Source: Fundidesulfovibrio magnetotacticus
GTDB taxonomy: Bacteria > Desulfobacterota > Desulfovibrionia > Desulfovibrionales > Desulfovibrionaceae
DNA: 64,000 nt
Reading direction: 5' to 3'
NCBI RefSeq assembly: GCF_013019105.1
Contig: NZ_BLTE01000018.1
Location: forward strand, 16,557 to 80,556
Under the pieces are notes generated by a model. The model ran no database searches and was not told the origin of the DNA. It was given only the letters and a program-made list of their open reading frames with translations. A program made the position numbers and the translations under genes. Shown piece by piece: positions 1 to 8,063 of the stretch (the stretch's first letter is position 1; each line of letters opens with the position of its first letter).

Positions 1-1
1 C

Positions 2-658
2 TTCCGCCGCAACCGCAGGCTGGTGGCCTTCGACATGGACTCCACCCTGATCCGCGTGGAGGTCATCGACGAACTGGCCCGGGCCTGGGGCGTGGGCGAG
101 CAGGTGGCGGCCATCACCGAGTCGGCCATGCGCGGCGAGCTGGACTTCCGCCAGAGCCTGAAGAAACGCCTGAGCCTGCTCAAGGGGATGCCCGCGGAGA
201 CCCTGGCCCGGGTGGCCGAGCACATCCCGCTCAACGACGGGGCCGAGAAGCTCGTGCGAAACCTCAAGCGCTTCGGCTACCGCACCGCCGTGATCTCCGG
301 CGGCTTCACCTTCTTCGGGGAACGCCTGCGCCAGCGTCTGGGCATCGACCACGTGCACGCCAACGTGCTGGCCATGGCCGACGGCGCGCTCACGGGCGAG
401 GTGGAGGGCCAGGTGGTGGACGCCCAGCGCAAGGCCGAGTTGCTGCGCTCCATCGCGGACACCGAAGGCATCTCGCTCATGCAGACCATCGCCGTGGGCG
501 ACGGCGCCAACGACCTGCCCATGCTCAACCTGGCGGGCCTGGGCATCGCCTTCCGGGCCAAACCCGTGGTCAAGGAGGGAGCGGGCCACGCCATCTCCAC
601 CCTGGGCCTGGACGCCGTGCTCTATCTGCTGGGCTTCCGCGACCGCGACATCGAATAA
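2..658 (+). CDS. serB: Phosphoserine phosphatase, 5' end outside window
   Basis: HAD-family phosphatase that dephosphorylates O-phosphoserine in the last step of serine synthesis. The frame is open from base 2, so the start, and probably an N-terminal ACT region, lie upstream. Visible HAD motifs are FDMDSTL (motif I nucleophile Asp and the following DST), the serine in VISGGF (motif II), a Lys in the RKAELL stretch, and GDGANDLPML (motif IV, the Mg-binding Asp pair). The helical cap (EVIDELARAWG) and spacing match SerB closely. The protein ends in ordinary fashion at TAA. About 219 residues are visible; full SerB is usually 300-400 aa when an ACT region is present. Assignment is firm; only the N-terminus is missing. 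Confidence 0.93.
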   Translation, partial: FRRNRRLVAFDMDSTLIRVEVIDELARAWGVGEQVAAITESAMRGELDFRQSLKKRLSLLKGMPAETLARVAEHIPLNDGAEKLVRNLKRFGYRTAVISGGFTFFGERLRQRLGIDHVHANVLAMADGALTGEVEGQVVDAQRKAELLRSIADTEGISLMQTIAVGDGANDLPMLNLAGLGIAFRAKPVVKEGAGHAISTLGLDAVLYLLGFRDRDIE

Positions 659-671
659 AGCGCCGGTCCGC

Positions 672-700
672 TTGCCAGGGACCTGCATCTTTGCGATAGT
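672..700 (+). promoter_or_regulatory. Candidate sigma70-type promoter for the sensor kinase
   Basis: TTGCCA (672-677) is separated by exactly 17 nt from GATAGT (695-700), in the gap between serB and the sensor kinase that starts at 801. The match is good but not perfect and there is no experimental support. Confidence 0.45.
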
Positions 701-800
701 TTCTGGTGAAGGATCGGCTCCGTGCCGGTCGCGAACCCGATCGTCCCGTGCGGCGCTTTTCGGGAAGGTCGGCCCAAGGCCTCCGGGCCGAAGGATCAAC

Positions 801-2339
801 ATGCCAGACGCTGCGCATGATTCCCTCCTGGACAGGCCCTGGGCCGCCTGGGCGGTCTCCGCCCTGGTGTTTTGCCTCATGGCGGTCATGGGGCTGGCCT
901 ACCTGGACGCGGCCCAGAACGAGCGGGAGGCCGAGGCGCGCCTTGCACTTGTCCAGAGCGTGGCCGGGCGCGTTCAGGCGCTGCAGAACCTGCTTTTCAA
1001 GGCCCAGGCGCCTCTGGCCACACTGGCCGACGTCCTGGTGGTGAACCGGGGCGAGTTCAAGGATTTCGACGCCTATGCACGGCATCTTCTGGAGAGCAAC
1101 CCCGGCGTGGCGGGGCTTTTCCTCTGTCCCGACGGCGTGGTGCGCGTGGCCGTGCCCCTGGCGGGCAACGAGGCGGCCCTCGGGCACGAACTGCTCAAGG
1201 ACCCCCAGCGCAAGGCCGAGGTGGAGGAGGCCATCGCCACCAATTCCACCGTGCTGGCCGGGCCGGTGGCCATGCGCCAGGGCGGGATGGGGCTCTTCGC
1301 GCGCAAGCCCGTGTTTTGGGAGGAAGGGGGGCGACGCGTCTTCTGGGGTCTGGTGGTGTCGCTCATCCGCTGGGAAACGGTGTTGGATTCGGCCGAATTC
1401 CGCGCCATTCTCGATGGCGGCTATGCCCTGCGCCTGGAGCGCAAGCTGGCCACGGACCCCGAACCCGTGGTCATCGCGCGCTCCGAGACGGAGGTGTTGC
1501 CGGAATTTGGAGTCACGCGCCCGCTCACGGTGCCCGGGGGCCAGTGGCTGCTGACCCTTTCGCCCCTGGGCGCGCCGGACATGCGGTTTATTCGCGTCGG
1601 CGAGCTCTTCGTGCTGGCGGCCTCGGGCGTGGGGGGCTGGCTGGTGCTGCTGGTGTTGCAGGGGCGCTCGCACATCGTGGCCCAGTCCCGCGAACTGGAG
1701 CGCGCCAACGCGGAGCTGGAAGCCCGTCTGCTGGAGCGCGGGCTGCTGATCAAGGAGGTGCACCACCGGGTGAAGAACAACCTTCAGATCATCATCAGCC
1801 TCCTGGACCTCCAGAACTCCGGCGTGGACAACCCCGAGTTCACGGCTCTGGCAGCCGCCTGCAAGGATCGCATCCTGGCCATCGCCCTGGCCCACGAGCA
1901 GGTCTACCGGCGCGACAACCTGGCCAGCATCGGCGTGAGCGACTATCTGCACGGCCTTGTGGGCAACGTGCTCCAGGGGTATCGGGTGGCCGAGCGTCCG
2001 GTGACCTGGGCGGTGGACACCGACGGATCGGAAATCCCACTGGCCAAGGCCGTCTACGTGGGGCTCATCGTCACCGAACTGGTGACCAACGCCGTCAAGC
2101 ACGCCTTCGACGGCGCGGAGGAGCCGCGCATCGAAGTGCGCTTCGACTCCGCCGTGCGGGGCATCGCCCTGGTGAGCGTGCGCGACAACGGCCGGGGCTT
2201 TCCGGGAGACGGCTGCCCGGAGAGCGCCTCGTCGCTGGGGCTCACGCTGGTGCGCAGCCTGGCCGGGCAGCTGGGCGGAGAGATGCGCTGCGCGAGCCTG
2301 GACGGCGCGCTCGTGGAGGTGTCCCTGCGCCTGAGCTGA
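801..2339 (+). CDS. Membrane sensor histidine kinase, CHASE-like sensor plus HisKA_2
   Basis: Predicted inner-membrane signal-transducing kinase of 512 aa. An N-terminal membrane segment (about residues 14-35) is followed by a periplasmic CHASE-like domain (about 40-260), a second membrane helix (about 265-287), a short coiled region and a HisKA_2 phosphoacceptor box, EVHHRVKNNLQ, with the candidate His near residue 321. The C-terminus is an HATPase domain with an N-box (ELVTNAVKHAF) and a G-box (DNGRGF, SLGLTLV). HisKA_2 kinases often signal to regulators encoded elsewhere, and no response regulator lies next to this gene. The ATG at 801 is chosen because upstream in-frame codons lie over the promoter region and the membrane segment follows this Met directly. 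The ligand is unknown. Confidence 0.85.
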   Translation: MPDAAHDSLLDRPWAAWAVSALVFCLMAVMGLAYLDAAQNEREAEARLALVQSVAGRVQALQNLLFKAQAPLATLADVLVVNRGEFKDFDAYARHLLESNPGVAGLFLCPDGVVRVAVPLAGNEAALGHELLKDPQRKAEVEEAIATNSTVLAGPVAMRQGGMGLFARKPVFWEEGGRRVFWGLVVSLIRWETVLDSAEFRAILDGGYALRLERKLATDPEPVVIARSETEVLPEFGVTRPLTVPGGQWLLTLSPLGAPDMRFIRVGELFVLAASGVGGWLVLLVLQGRSHIVAQSRELERANAELEARLLERGLLIKEVHHRVKNNLQIIISLLDLQNSGVDNPEFTALAAACKDRILAIALAHEQVYRRDNLASIGVSDYLHGLVGNVLQGYRVAERPVTWAVDTDGSEIPLAKAVYVGLIVTELVTNAVKHAFDGAEEPRIEVRFDSAVRGIALVSVRDNGRGFPGDGCPESASSLGLTLVRSLAGQLGGEMRCASLDGALVEVSLRLS

Positions 2340-2405
2340 GCCCGCGCTTGTGGGGCGGGGCGATGCGGGGTACTGGTGGCTATTCTGCCGACCCCGGGGG
2401 CTTCC

Positions 2406-3509
2406 ATGTCGTTCGGCGCGTTCAACCGGATCAACCTGAGCGTCGTGACCTACTGCTTCAACGACCACGCCTTGGCCGACGGCCTTGTGGATTCGGTGGC
2501 GGGGTGGTCCGTGGTCCCGCGCGAGGTGATCGTGGTGGACGACGGCTCGGCCGAGCCGTACAAGCCCGCGCATCCAGCCGACAACCTGCGCGTGCTGCGC
2601 CTTGCGCCCAACCGGGGGGCGGCCCTGGCCCACACGGCGGGCATGGGTGCGGCCTCGGGGCGTTATCTTCTCTCCATCGACTGCGACATCCGCCTCCCGC
2701 GCGACTGGGTGCGTCTGTGCCTGCCCCTGGCCGAGCGCACGGGCGTGGGGATGGTTTCGTCGAGGCTTCGCTGCACGGGCAGCTCGTCCCTGACCAACCG
2801 CTACGTGGACCTGCTCTATGGGGTGGGGCCGCAGGGCGGGGAGACGGGGTTCGTGCAGGGCGGCGTGTTCCTGATGCGCCGCGACGTGTTCGAGTCCGTG
2901 GGTGGCTATTCCGGCTATGAGGAACGCACGGGGGAGGATTCGTTCCTCTGCGCGCGGCTGGCGGAACGGGGCTTCCGGATGCTGCTCAATCCCGAGGTGG
3001 AGGCCCACGAGGTGCGCAGGCTTTCGCGGGTCGCGGCGGTGCGTCGCAAATTCTTCTGGCAGTCGAGCCAGTATTTCCAGGCCATCGCCCGGGGCGAGCC
3101 GGTGGACAAGGTGCTCTACGTGTTCCACGCGCCGTGCTTCGCGCGGCTGGGTGAGCTGCTGCGCCAGGAGGTCTGCCTTGGCTACTACGAGCTGCTGCTG
3201 ATGGTCTTCGGGGCCTGCGCCCTGGCGCGCAGCTTCGACGCGGGCTTCGCGGCGCGCCTTCGCTGGGAACTGACGCGGCGCGTGCGAGGCCTGGAGCGCC
3301 TGGGGCCGCTCCTGCTCTCGGACCTGCGCGAACTGGGCGCACCCGAGCCCCAGGACCACCCCGAGCCCCTGGGCCTGGCCACCGTGAACGCCTGGGACGC
3401 CCAGGTGGACGACGCCCTCCTGCACGCCCTGGACCGGGATTGCGCCCAGGCCCTGGCGGCCGAGGACGCGGGCGGCGCGGACTTCTCGGTGTACGAGCGG
3501 CTGGTGTGA
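2406..3509 (+). CDS. Family 2 glycosyltransferase
   Basis: GT-A fold glycosyltransferase of 367 aa, probably acting on a surface polysaccharide or glycolipid. The N-terminal half has the GT2 pattern: LSVVTYCFND start strand, VIVVDDGSAEP nucleotide-binding segment, and SIDCDIRLP in place of the DxD metal motif. GEDSFLCARL is the ED acceptor/base region. The C-terminal part (about 230-360) is less conserved and contains a hydrophobic patch (ELLLMVFGACAL) that may be peripheral to the membrane. ATG at 2406 is preferred over an in-frame GTG at 2376 because the fold begins directly after it. There is no sugar operon around it, so the substrate cannot be inferred. Confidence 0.85.
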   Translation: MSFGAFNRINLSVVTYCFNDHALADGLVDSVAGWSVVPREVIVVDDGSAEPYKPAHPADNLRVLRLAPNRGAALAHTAGMGAASGRYLLSIDCDIRLPRDWVRLCLPLAERTGVGMVSSRLRCTGSSSLTNRYVDLLYGVGPQGGETGFVQGGVFLMRRDVFESVGGYSGYEERTGEDSFLCARLAERGFRMLLNPEVEAHEVRRLSRVAAVRRKFFWQSSQYFQAIARGEPVDKVLYVFHAPCFARLGELLRQEVCLGYYELLLMVFGACALARSFDAGFAARLRWELTRRVRGLERLGPLLLSDLRELGAPEPQDHPEPLGLATVNAWDAQVDDALLHALDRDCAQALAAEDAGGADFSVYERLV

Positions 3510-3546
3510 GGGAGTGGGGGGCGGCTGAGGGCGGCAGGAGGCTGAC

Positions 3547-3729
3547 GTGGAAGGGGAGATAATCGTTTTGTCCATTGAGGACCAGCTACGGGTCGCCGAG
3601 GCGCTGGCGAACCCGCCTGAGCCCGTTGCGGCCCTGAGGCGCGCGGTGGAGCGGCATGGGGAGATTGTGGAACGCCCTTTGACCGATGCCGCCAAGCGAA
3701 CTATAGATCTGACAAAACTTCCGACGTGA
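3547..3729 (+). pseudogene. C-terminal fragment of a DUF1778 (TacA-type) antitoxin
   Basis: A 60-codon ORF whose product reads like the C-terminal half of DUF1778/TacA antitoxins: a VLSIEDQLRVAEAL helix followed by the family hallmark NPPEP and a helix ALRRAVERHGEIVE. The N-terminal ribbon-helix-helix DNA-binding half, normally about 45 residues, is absent, and no GNAT acetyltransferase toxin follows. A GTG start exists at 3547 after a GGAGG-like sequence, so a short peptide might still be made. I take it as a remnant. It sits directly upstream of the MntA/HepT remnant, so this spot has collected more than one toxin-antitoxin module. Confidence 0.65.
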
Positions 3730-3736
3730 GCAGCAC

Positions 3737-4054
3737 ATGACAGCTACCACGCAAACGAAACATCCCCCGGCAGGGCTTGAGGCCCTGGCCACCCAAATCA
3801 GGCCGGTGCTGGAGCGCTACGGCGTCGTTTCGGCTTCGGTGTTCGGCTCGCTCGCGCGCGGCGAGGAGCGCCCGGAAAGCGACGTGGACCTGCTGGTGGA
3901 ATTCGACGCGAACGCGACCCTTCTCACCCTCGCAGGCCTGGAGGCCGAACTGTGCCGTGAATTGGGTCGGGAAGTGGACGTGGTGACACCGCGCGGACTG
4001 AAGAAGATGATCCGCCCGCAGGTGATGGCGGAGCAGGTGCGTATCTATGGATAA
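3737..4054 (+). CDS. mntA: MntA-like nucleotidyltransferase antitoxin
   Basis: Minimal nucleotidyltransferase of 105 aa. The polymerase-beta signature GSx10DxD is complete (GSLARGE followed by ESDVDLLVEF), with a third acidic strand (REVDVV). In HepT/MntA systems, known from Shewanella, this protein neutralises the HEPN RNase HepT by AMPylating a Tyr near its active site. The downstream hepT start codon overlaps the end of this gene (ATG at 4047, stop ending at 4054), the usual arrangement, but hepT is broken here. The antitoxin therefore appears intact without a functional partner. Confidence 0.8.
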   Translation: MTATTQTKHPPAGLEALATQIRPVLERYGVVSASVFGSLARGEERPESDVDLLVEFDANATLLTLAGLEAELCRELGREVDVVTPRGLKKMIRPQVMAEQVRIYG

Positions 4055-4405
4055 GGCGCGGCGCGCGGTTCCACTGTTGCTGAGGGATATGCTCGATCAC
4101 GCCAGCAAGGCGTTGGTCTTAGTTGAAGGTATGGACTGGGCACTGTATGAAGCCGATGAATAAACCCAACTTGCCACTGTTCGCTGTCTCGAGGTCATAG
4201 GCGAGGCTGCGGCCAAGATGCCGCGCGATTTTCAAGAAAACATCCGAGAATACCGTGGGCAGCGATTGCAGGTATGCGCAACCGGATGGTTCATGATTAT
4301 TTTGAAGTGGATATTGAGTTGTGTTGGCGCACGATAACCAGGAGTTTGCCTGAACTCCAGGAGTATCTGCAGGCTATTGTGGACAACGATCGGCCAGGAT
4401 ATTGA
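4047..4405 (+). pseudogene. hepT: HepT-type HEPN toxin, broken by an ochre codon and a frameshift
   Basis: The reading frame from ATG 4047 gives a HepT-like N-terminus and hits TAA at 4161-4163, where the family continues (ADE-stop-TQLATVRCLEVIGEAAAK). The same frame resumes to about 4250. A 1-nt loss near 4252 then puts the rest in the next frame: PWAAIAGMRNRMVHDYF, which contains the HEPN RNase motif Rx4-6HxY (RNRMVHDY), ending at TGA 4403-4405. Everything except the two lesions is HepT-like, so inactivation is probably recent. The ochre codon is one base from AAA (Lys). The fragment cannot make a complete toxin unless both lesions are sequencing errors. Confidence 0.8.
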
Positions 4406-4416
4406 GGTTGTGTCGT

Positions 4417-4725
4417 ATGGTATGCGGAGATCATGAGAAAGAAATATCAAAAGAACTTGACGGCTTGTCTGGTTTTCAGTTGGTGAAGAATGTTATGCTT
4501 TATTGGGTCCTAGTCTTTGTTGTGTCATTTGTGTCGGTACGCCTAGTTGAAAATAATGTCGAGACGAAAGCAAATATAACATACTCCGTGCTTGTTTCTG
4601 TGGCCTCAGCATCGGTTGTGGTGGGATTGGCGAAGAGTGAGATAGGATTTAGGTGTGATGAGTATGCAAGGATTCTCCGTCATCGCAGATTGTTGTCAAA
4701 ACTGAAGAAAGAGAAGAGAAACTAG
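4417..4725 (+). CDS. Small membrane protein of unknown function, AT-rich
   Basis: A 102-residue ORF that I do not recognise. It has two adjacent hydrophobic stretches (about residues 27-44, VMLYWVLVFVVSFVSV, and about 58-76, YSVLVSVASASVVVGL) and a basic, highly charged C-terminal tail (RHRRLLSKLKKEKR). Codon use is markedly AT-rich (ATA, AAA, TTT, AGA) against a GC-rich genome, which suggests transfer from elsewhere. ATG 4417 is used; a TTG at 4402 is in frame. It lies directly after the broken hepT and converges with the SNF2 gene. It could be a leftover of the same mobile module. Confidence 0.5.
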   Translation: MVCGDHEKEISKELDGLSGFQLVKNVMLYWVLVFVVSFVSVRLVENNVETKANITYSVLVSVASASVVVGLAKSEIGFRCDEYARILRHRRLLSKLKKEKRN

Positions 4726-4766
4726 CCTGATTGTTGAGTTGCTGTGAGGTAGTCCATTGTGATGGC

Positions 4767-7700
4767 CTACACCTCAAACAACATCTCCAGATCGTTCCGC
4801 GTCAAGCTCTTCCAGGCGTCCTGCCCGGGAATAATAGCTTCCGCCACGCCCTTTTTCATGTCCTGGAGCTTCAGGATCTTCTCTTCCACGGTGTTGGAAC
4901 AGATCAACTTGTACGCGAACACCTGGCGCTTCTGGCCGATGCGGTGCGTGCGGTCCGTGGCCTGGTTTTCCACGGCGGGGTTCCACCACGGGTCGTAGTG
5001 GATCACGTAGTCGGCGCTGGTCAGGTTCAGGCCCGTGCCGCCCGCCTTCAGGGAAATCAGGAAGATCGGAATCTCCGGCGTGTTGTTGAACAGGTCCACC
5101 TGCTCGAAGCGGTCCTTGCTGGAGCCGTCCAGGTAGGCGAAGGGCATCTGCTCCAACTGCAGCCAGCTGCGGATGATGTGCAGCATCTGCACGAACTGCG
5201 AGAACACCAGCACTTTGTGCCCTTCCTCCACGATGTCCGTCACCAGGTCCTTGAAGGTGTCGAACTTGCCGGAGGGCAGGTTGGTGTTCACGCCGGGCAT
5301 GTCCAGCTTGAGAAGCCTCGGGTGGCAGCAGATCTGGCGCAGCTTCAACAGCGCGTCCAGGATCGACATCTGCGACTTGGCCATGCCCTTCTCGTCCACG
5401 TCGCGCAGCACCTGGTCGCGCAGCTTCTTGGCCAGCTGGGAGTACAGCTCCGCCTGTTCGTCAATGAGCGCGCAGTACTGCACGTTCTCGATCTTGGGCG
5501 GCAGGTCCTTGGCCACCTCGGACTTGGTGCGCCGCAGGATGAACGGCTTCACGCGGCCGCGCAGGTAGTCCAGGGTCTCCTCGTCGCCGTCCTTGATGGG
5601 CTTGACGATGCCGCGCTGGAACGAGTTCTGGCTGCCCAGGAAGCCGGGCATGAGGAACTCGAAGAGGCTCCACAACTCGAAAAGGTTGTTCTCGATGGGC
5701 GTGCCCGAGAGGCACAGGCGCATCTTGCCCCGCAGGCGGCGCACCGAACGAGCCGTGATGGTGTTGGGGTTCTTGATGTTCTGGGCTTCGTCCAGGATGA
5801 TGGAGTTGAACTCGAAGTTCAATAGCTCGTCCAGGTCGCGCCGTAACAGGGCGTAGGTGGTGATCACCAGCTGCGATTCCGCGATCTGCTTGAACAGGCC
5901 CTCGCGCTTTGCGCCGTAGACGATCACGCGCTTGAGTTGCGGCACGAACTTCTCGGCCTCGCGGTCCCAGTTGGGGAGCACCGAGGTGGGCACCACGATG
6001 AGGTTGGGGTCCCTGTGGCCGCGCTCCACCAGGTGCTGCACGAAGGAGAGGGTCTGCACGGTCTTGCCCAGGCCCATCTCGTCGGCCAGGATGCCGCCGA
6101 AACCGTACTCTCGCAGGAAGTTGAGGTAGCTTAAGCCCTGCAGCTGATAAGGGCGCAGGCTGGCGTTCAGGTGCGTCGGAGCCTTGAGCGGCGTGATCTC
6201 CTTGAAGCTGTGGATCTTCTCGCGCAGGTTGTTCCAGAAGGAATCGGTGTGGGCCTCGGGCAGGTCCTCCAGGATCTTGTCCAGGATGGGCGCCTCGAAC
6301 TGCTTGAAGCGCTTCTGGGGCGGCTTGTCCGGGTCGTAGCCCAGGGCGCGCAGCTTGTGGCCCAGGCGCTTGAGCCAGCTCTCGGGGAGGCTCGTGTAGG
6401 AGCCGTCTTTCAACTGCACGTAGCGCTTGCCCTGGGTCCAGGCCTTCCAGATCTTGTCGATGGGCACGCGCTGGTCGTCGTATTGCACGGCCAGGTCCAG
6501 GTCGAACCACTTTTCCTTCTCGTCGCTCTCCACCTCGGCCACGATCACGGGCTGGGAGAGGCGCACCTTGTAGCGCGTGAGGTTCTTCTCGCCGAAGACG
6601 CGGTATTTTTCCACCAGCCTGGGGTAGGCGTCCAGGAGGAAGACGATGGCCTCCTCGGGTTCGAGGAACCAGTTGGCGTTGTTGCGCGGCTGGAAGCCCA
6701 TCTCCTGAAGCACGGCGATGAGGGCGGCCTCGGCCTCCTGCTCGCGGGCCATGAGGAAACTGCGGCCCTCGTACTGGTAGGAGCCGGTCTGCAGCTCGGG
6801 GTTGGGGCCTTCCTGGAACACCTCGCCGTGCTCGGTGACGTAGACGTTCTGCACCGCCAGGGTGAGCAGGCTGCCTTCCTCGTCCAGGTAGAGCTTGGGG
6901 CTGTAGGTGGCGGGCAGGAAGTTGGGGCGCATGCGCTCCAGGAATTCCTGCTGGCCGTGCAGGTCCGAGGCGGGGAACTTGGTCCAGACGCGGTCGAGGA
7001 ATTCGGAGACGTCCGCCGGGGGGATCACCGGGGGGTTCTCCACCATGTCCCGGATGAAAGGGGCGGGCAGGCCGGTCTGCACGGGGTAGAAGCTCTTGTT
7101 CCAGCAGACCCACAGGGGCAGCTGGCCGTAGAAATAGGTCTCCTGGCCCTGGATGGAGAAGGGGGCCTTGCCGGGGCGCGCCAGGTAGATGTCGAAGCGC
7201 AGTCCCAGGGCGTCGTCCATGACGGGGCGCAGCTGCAGGCGCATGGTGGAGCGCTCGATGCGCACGGGGTTCTCCGAGTCCTGCCAGTAGAGGTAATACT
7301 CCTTGCTGATGGCCCAGAGGAACCACGAGATGAGGCCGGCGGGGATGTCCACGCGGTGGCCCCGGTAGTCGAGGAAGTGGCCGACCTGCTCGGCCACCAG
7401 GGGCAGCGAGGGCGAGGAGTCGCACCAGTCGGGGTTCTGGATGATCTGCTCAAGGGTGATTTCCTGGTGCACCTGGGAGAGCCCGGACTTGTTCTGGCGG
7501 GCGCGGTAGAAAGCCACCTGGAGCCGCCCCGGCTCGGGGAAGAAGCGGTAGATCACATAATGCTTGCCCGCCTCGGGCTCGAAGGCAGTGGCGAAGAAAT
7601 GGCGGAAGCTCTGGCGCCACTCGGTGTTCTGGAGCGCCGCGCCTTGCCCGTCTCCGGACTTGCGGCCTTCCAGGGACTTCACGTACTTGAGCGCCGTGGC

Positions 7701-7988
7701 GCCCACATGGCGGCACACCCCGGAGAAGGACTCGGGGCAGTTGCAGAAGAACGTGACGGTCTCTTCCTCCAGGTTGAGGCCCAGTTCCGAGGCGTACACC
7801 TGGAAGTCCTCCCCCTGGACATGGCCTTCCACGTCCCAGTACTGGTCGCGCTTCTTGACGTCGATTTTCTGGACGCCGTCCTGGGCGACGATTGAATGCG
7901 CGCCTTCAATGATATATTCCGGGATCGTCTCCCGGATGAACTCCTGGAGGAGCTGCTTGGCTTTGCTCTCCTCGCTGGTGAGGGCCAT
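4767..7988 (-). CDS. SWIM zinc-finger SNF2-family DNA translocase
   Basis: A 1073-aa Swi2/Snf2 ATPase, predicted to translocate on double-stranded DNA and remodel nucleoprotein. The N-terminus carries a SWIM zinc finger (FFCNCPES then GVCRHVGA, CxC...CxH). A long central region precedes the helicase core: Walker A ADEMGLGKTVQT, motif II DEAQNIKNP, motif III LSGTPIENN, then the C-terminal RecA lobe with VLVFSQFVQML, GGTGLNLTSADYV and the arginine-finger motif DRTHRIGQKR. ATG 7988 is chosen because a GGAG sequence precedes it; an upstream in-frame GTG at 8036 would run into the divergent gene. No partner nuclease or methylase is adjacent, so this looks like a housekeeping bacterial SNF2 rather than a defence system. 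Confidence 0.9.
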   Translation of the reverse strand: MALTSEESKAKQLLQEFIRETIPEYIIEGAHSIVAQDGVQKIDVKKRDQYWDVEGHVQGEDFQVYASELGLNLEEETVTFFCNCPESFSGVCRHVGATALKYVKSLEGRKSGDGQGAALQNTEWRQSFRHFFATAFEPEAGKHYVIYRFFPEPGRLQVAFYRARQNKSGLSQVHQEITLEQIIQNPDWCDSSPSLPLVAEQVGHFLDYRGHRVDIPAGLISWFLWAISKEYYLYWQDSENPVRIERSTMRLQLRPVMDDALGLRFDIYLARPGKAPFSIQGQETYFYGQLPLWVCWNKSFYPVQTGLPAPFIRDMVENPPVIPPADVSEFLDRVWTKFPASDLHGQQEFLERMRPNFLPATYSPKLYLDEEGSLLTLAVQNVYVTEHGEVFQEGPNPELQTGSYQYEGRSFLMAREQEAEAALIAVLQEMGFQPRNNANWFLEPEEAIVFLLDAYPRLVEKYRVFGEKNLTRYKVRLSQPVIVAEVESDEKEKWFDLDLAVQYDDQRVPIDKIWKAWTQGKRYVQLKDGSYTSLPESWLKRLGHKLRALGYDPDKPPQKRFKQFEAPILDKILEDLPEAHTDSFWNNLREKIHSFKEITPLKAPTHLNASLRPYQLQGLSYLNFLREYGFGGILADEMGLGKTVQTLSFVQHLVERGHRDPNLIVVPTSVLPNWDREAEKFVPQLKRVIVYGAKREGLFKQIAESQLVITTYALLRRDLDELLNFEFNSIILDEAQNIKNPNTITARSVRRLRGKMRLCLSGTPIENNLFELWSLFEFLMPGFLGSQNSFQRGIVKPIKDGDEETLDYLRGRVKPFILRRTKSEVAKDLPPKIENVQYCALIDEQAELYSQLAKKLRDQVLRDVDEKGMAKSQMSILDALLKLRQICCHPRLLKLDMPGVNTNLPSGKFDTFKDLVTDIVEEGHKVLVFSQFVQMLHIIRSWLQLEQMPFAYLDGSSKDRFEQVDLFNNTPEIPIFLISLKAGGTGLNLTSADYVIHYDPWWNPAVENQATDRTHRIGQKRQVFAYKLICSNTVEEKILKLQDMKKGVAEAIIPGQDAWKSLTRNDLEMLFEV

Positions 7989-8063
7989 GGGGCTTGGTGC
8001 TCCGTATTCCGACTGGATTGAATGGTTAACGAACACGATGCCTACGGACTAATCCGACACTCT

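Noticed and set aside
570..3695. Long open frame on the minus strand over the sensor kinase and glycosyltransferase
   Set aside because: Antisense to two recognisable proteins and full of Arg/His/Gly/Pro runs; a shadow of GC-rich coding.
4767..8036. SNF2 helicase as part of a phage-defence island
   Set aside because: It sits beside the toxin-antitoxin scar, but no nuclease, methylase or other defence partner is next to it and its composition is that of the core genome. It looks like a stand-alone SWIM/SNF2 protein.
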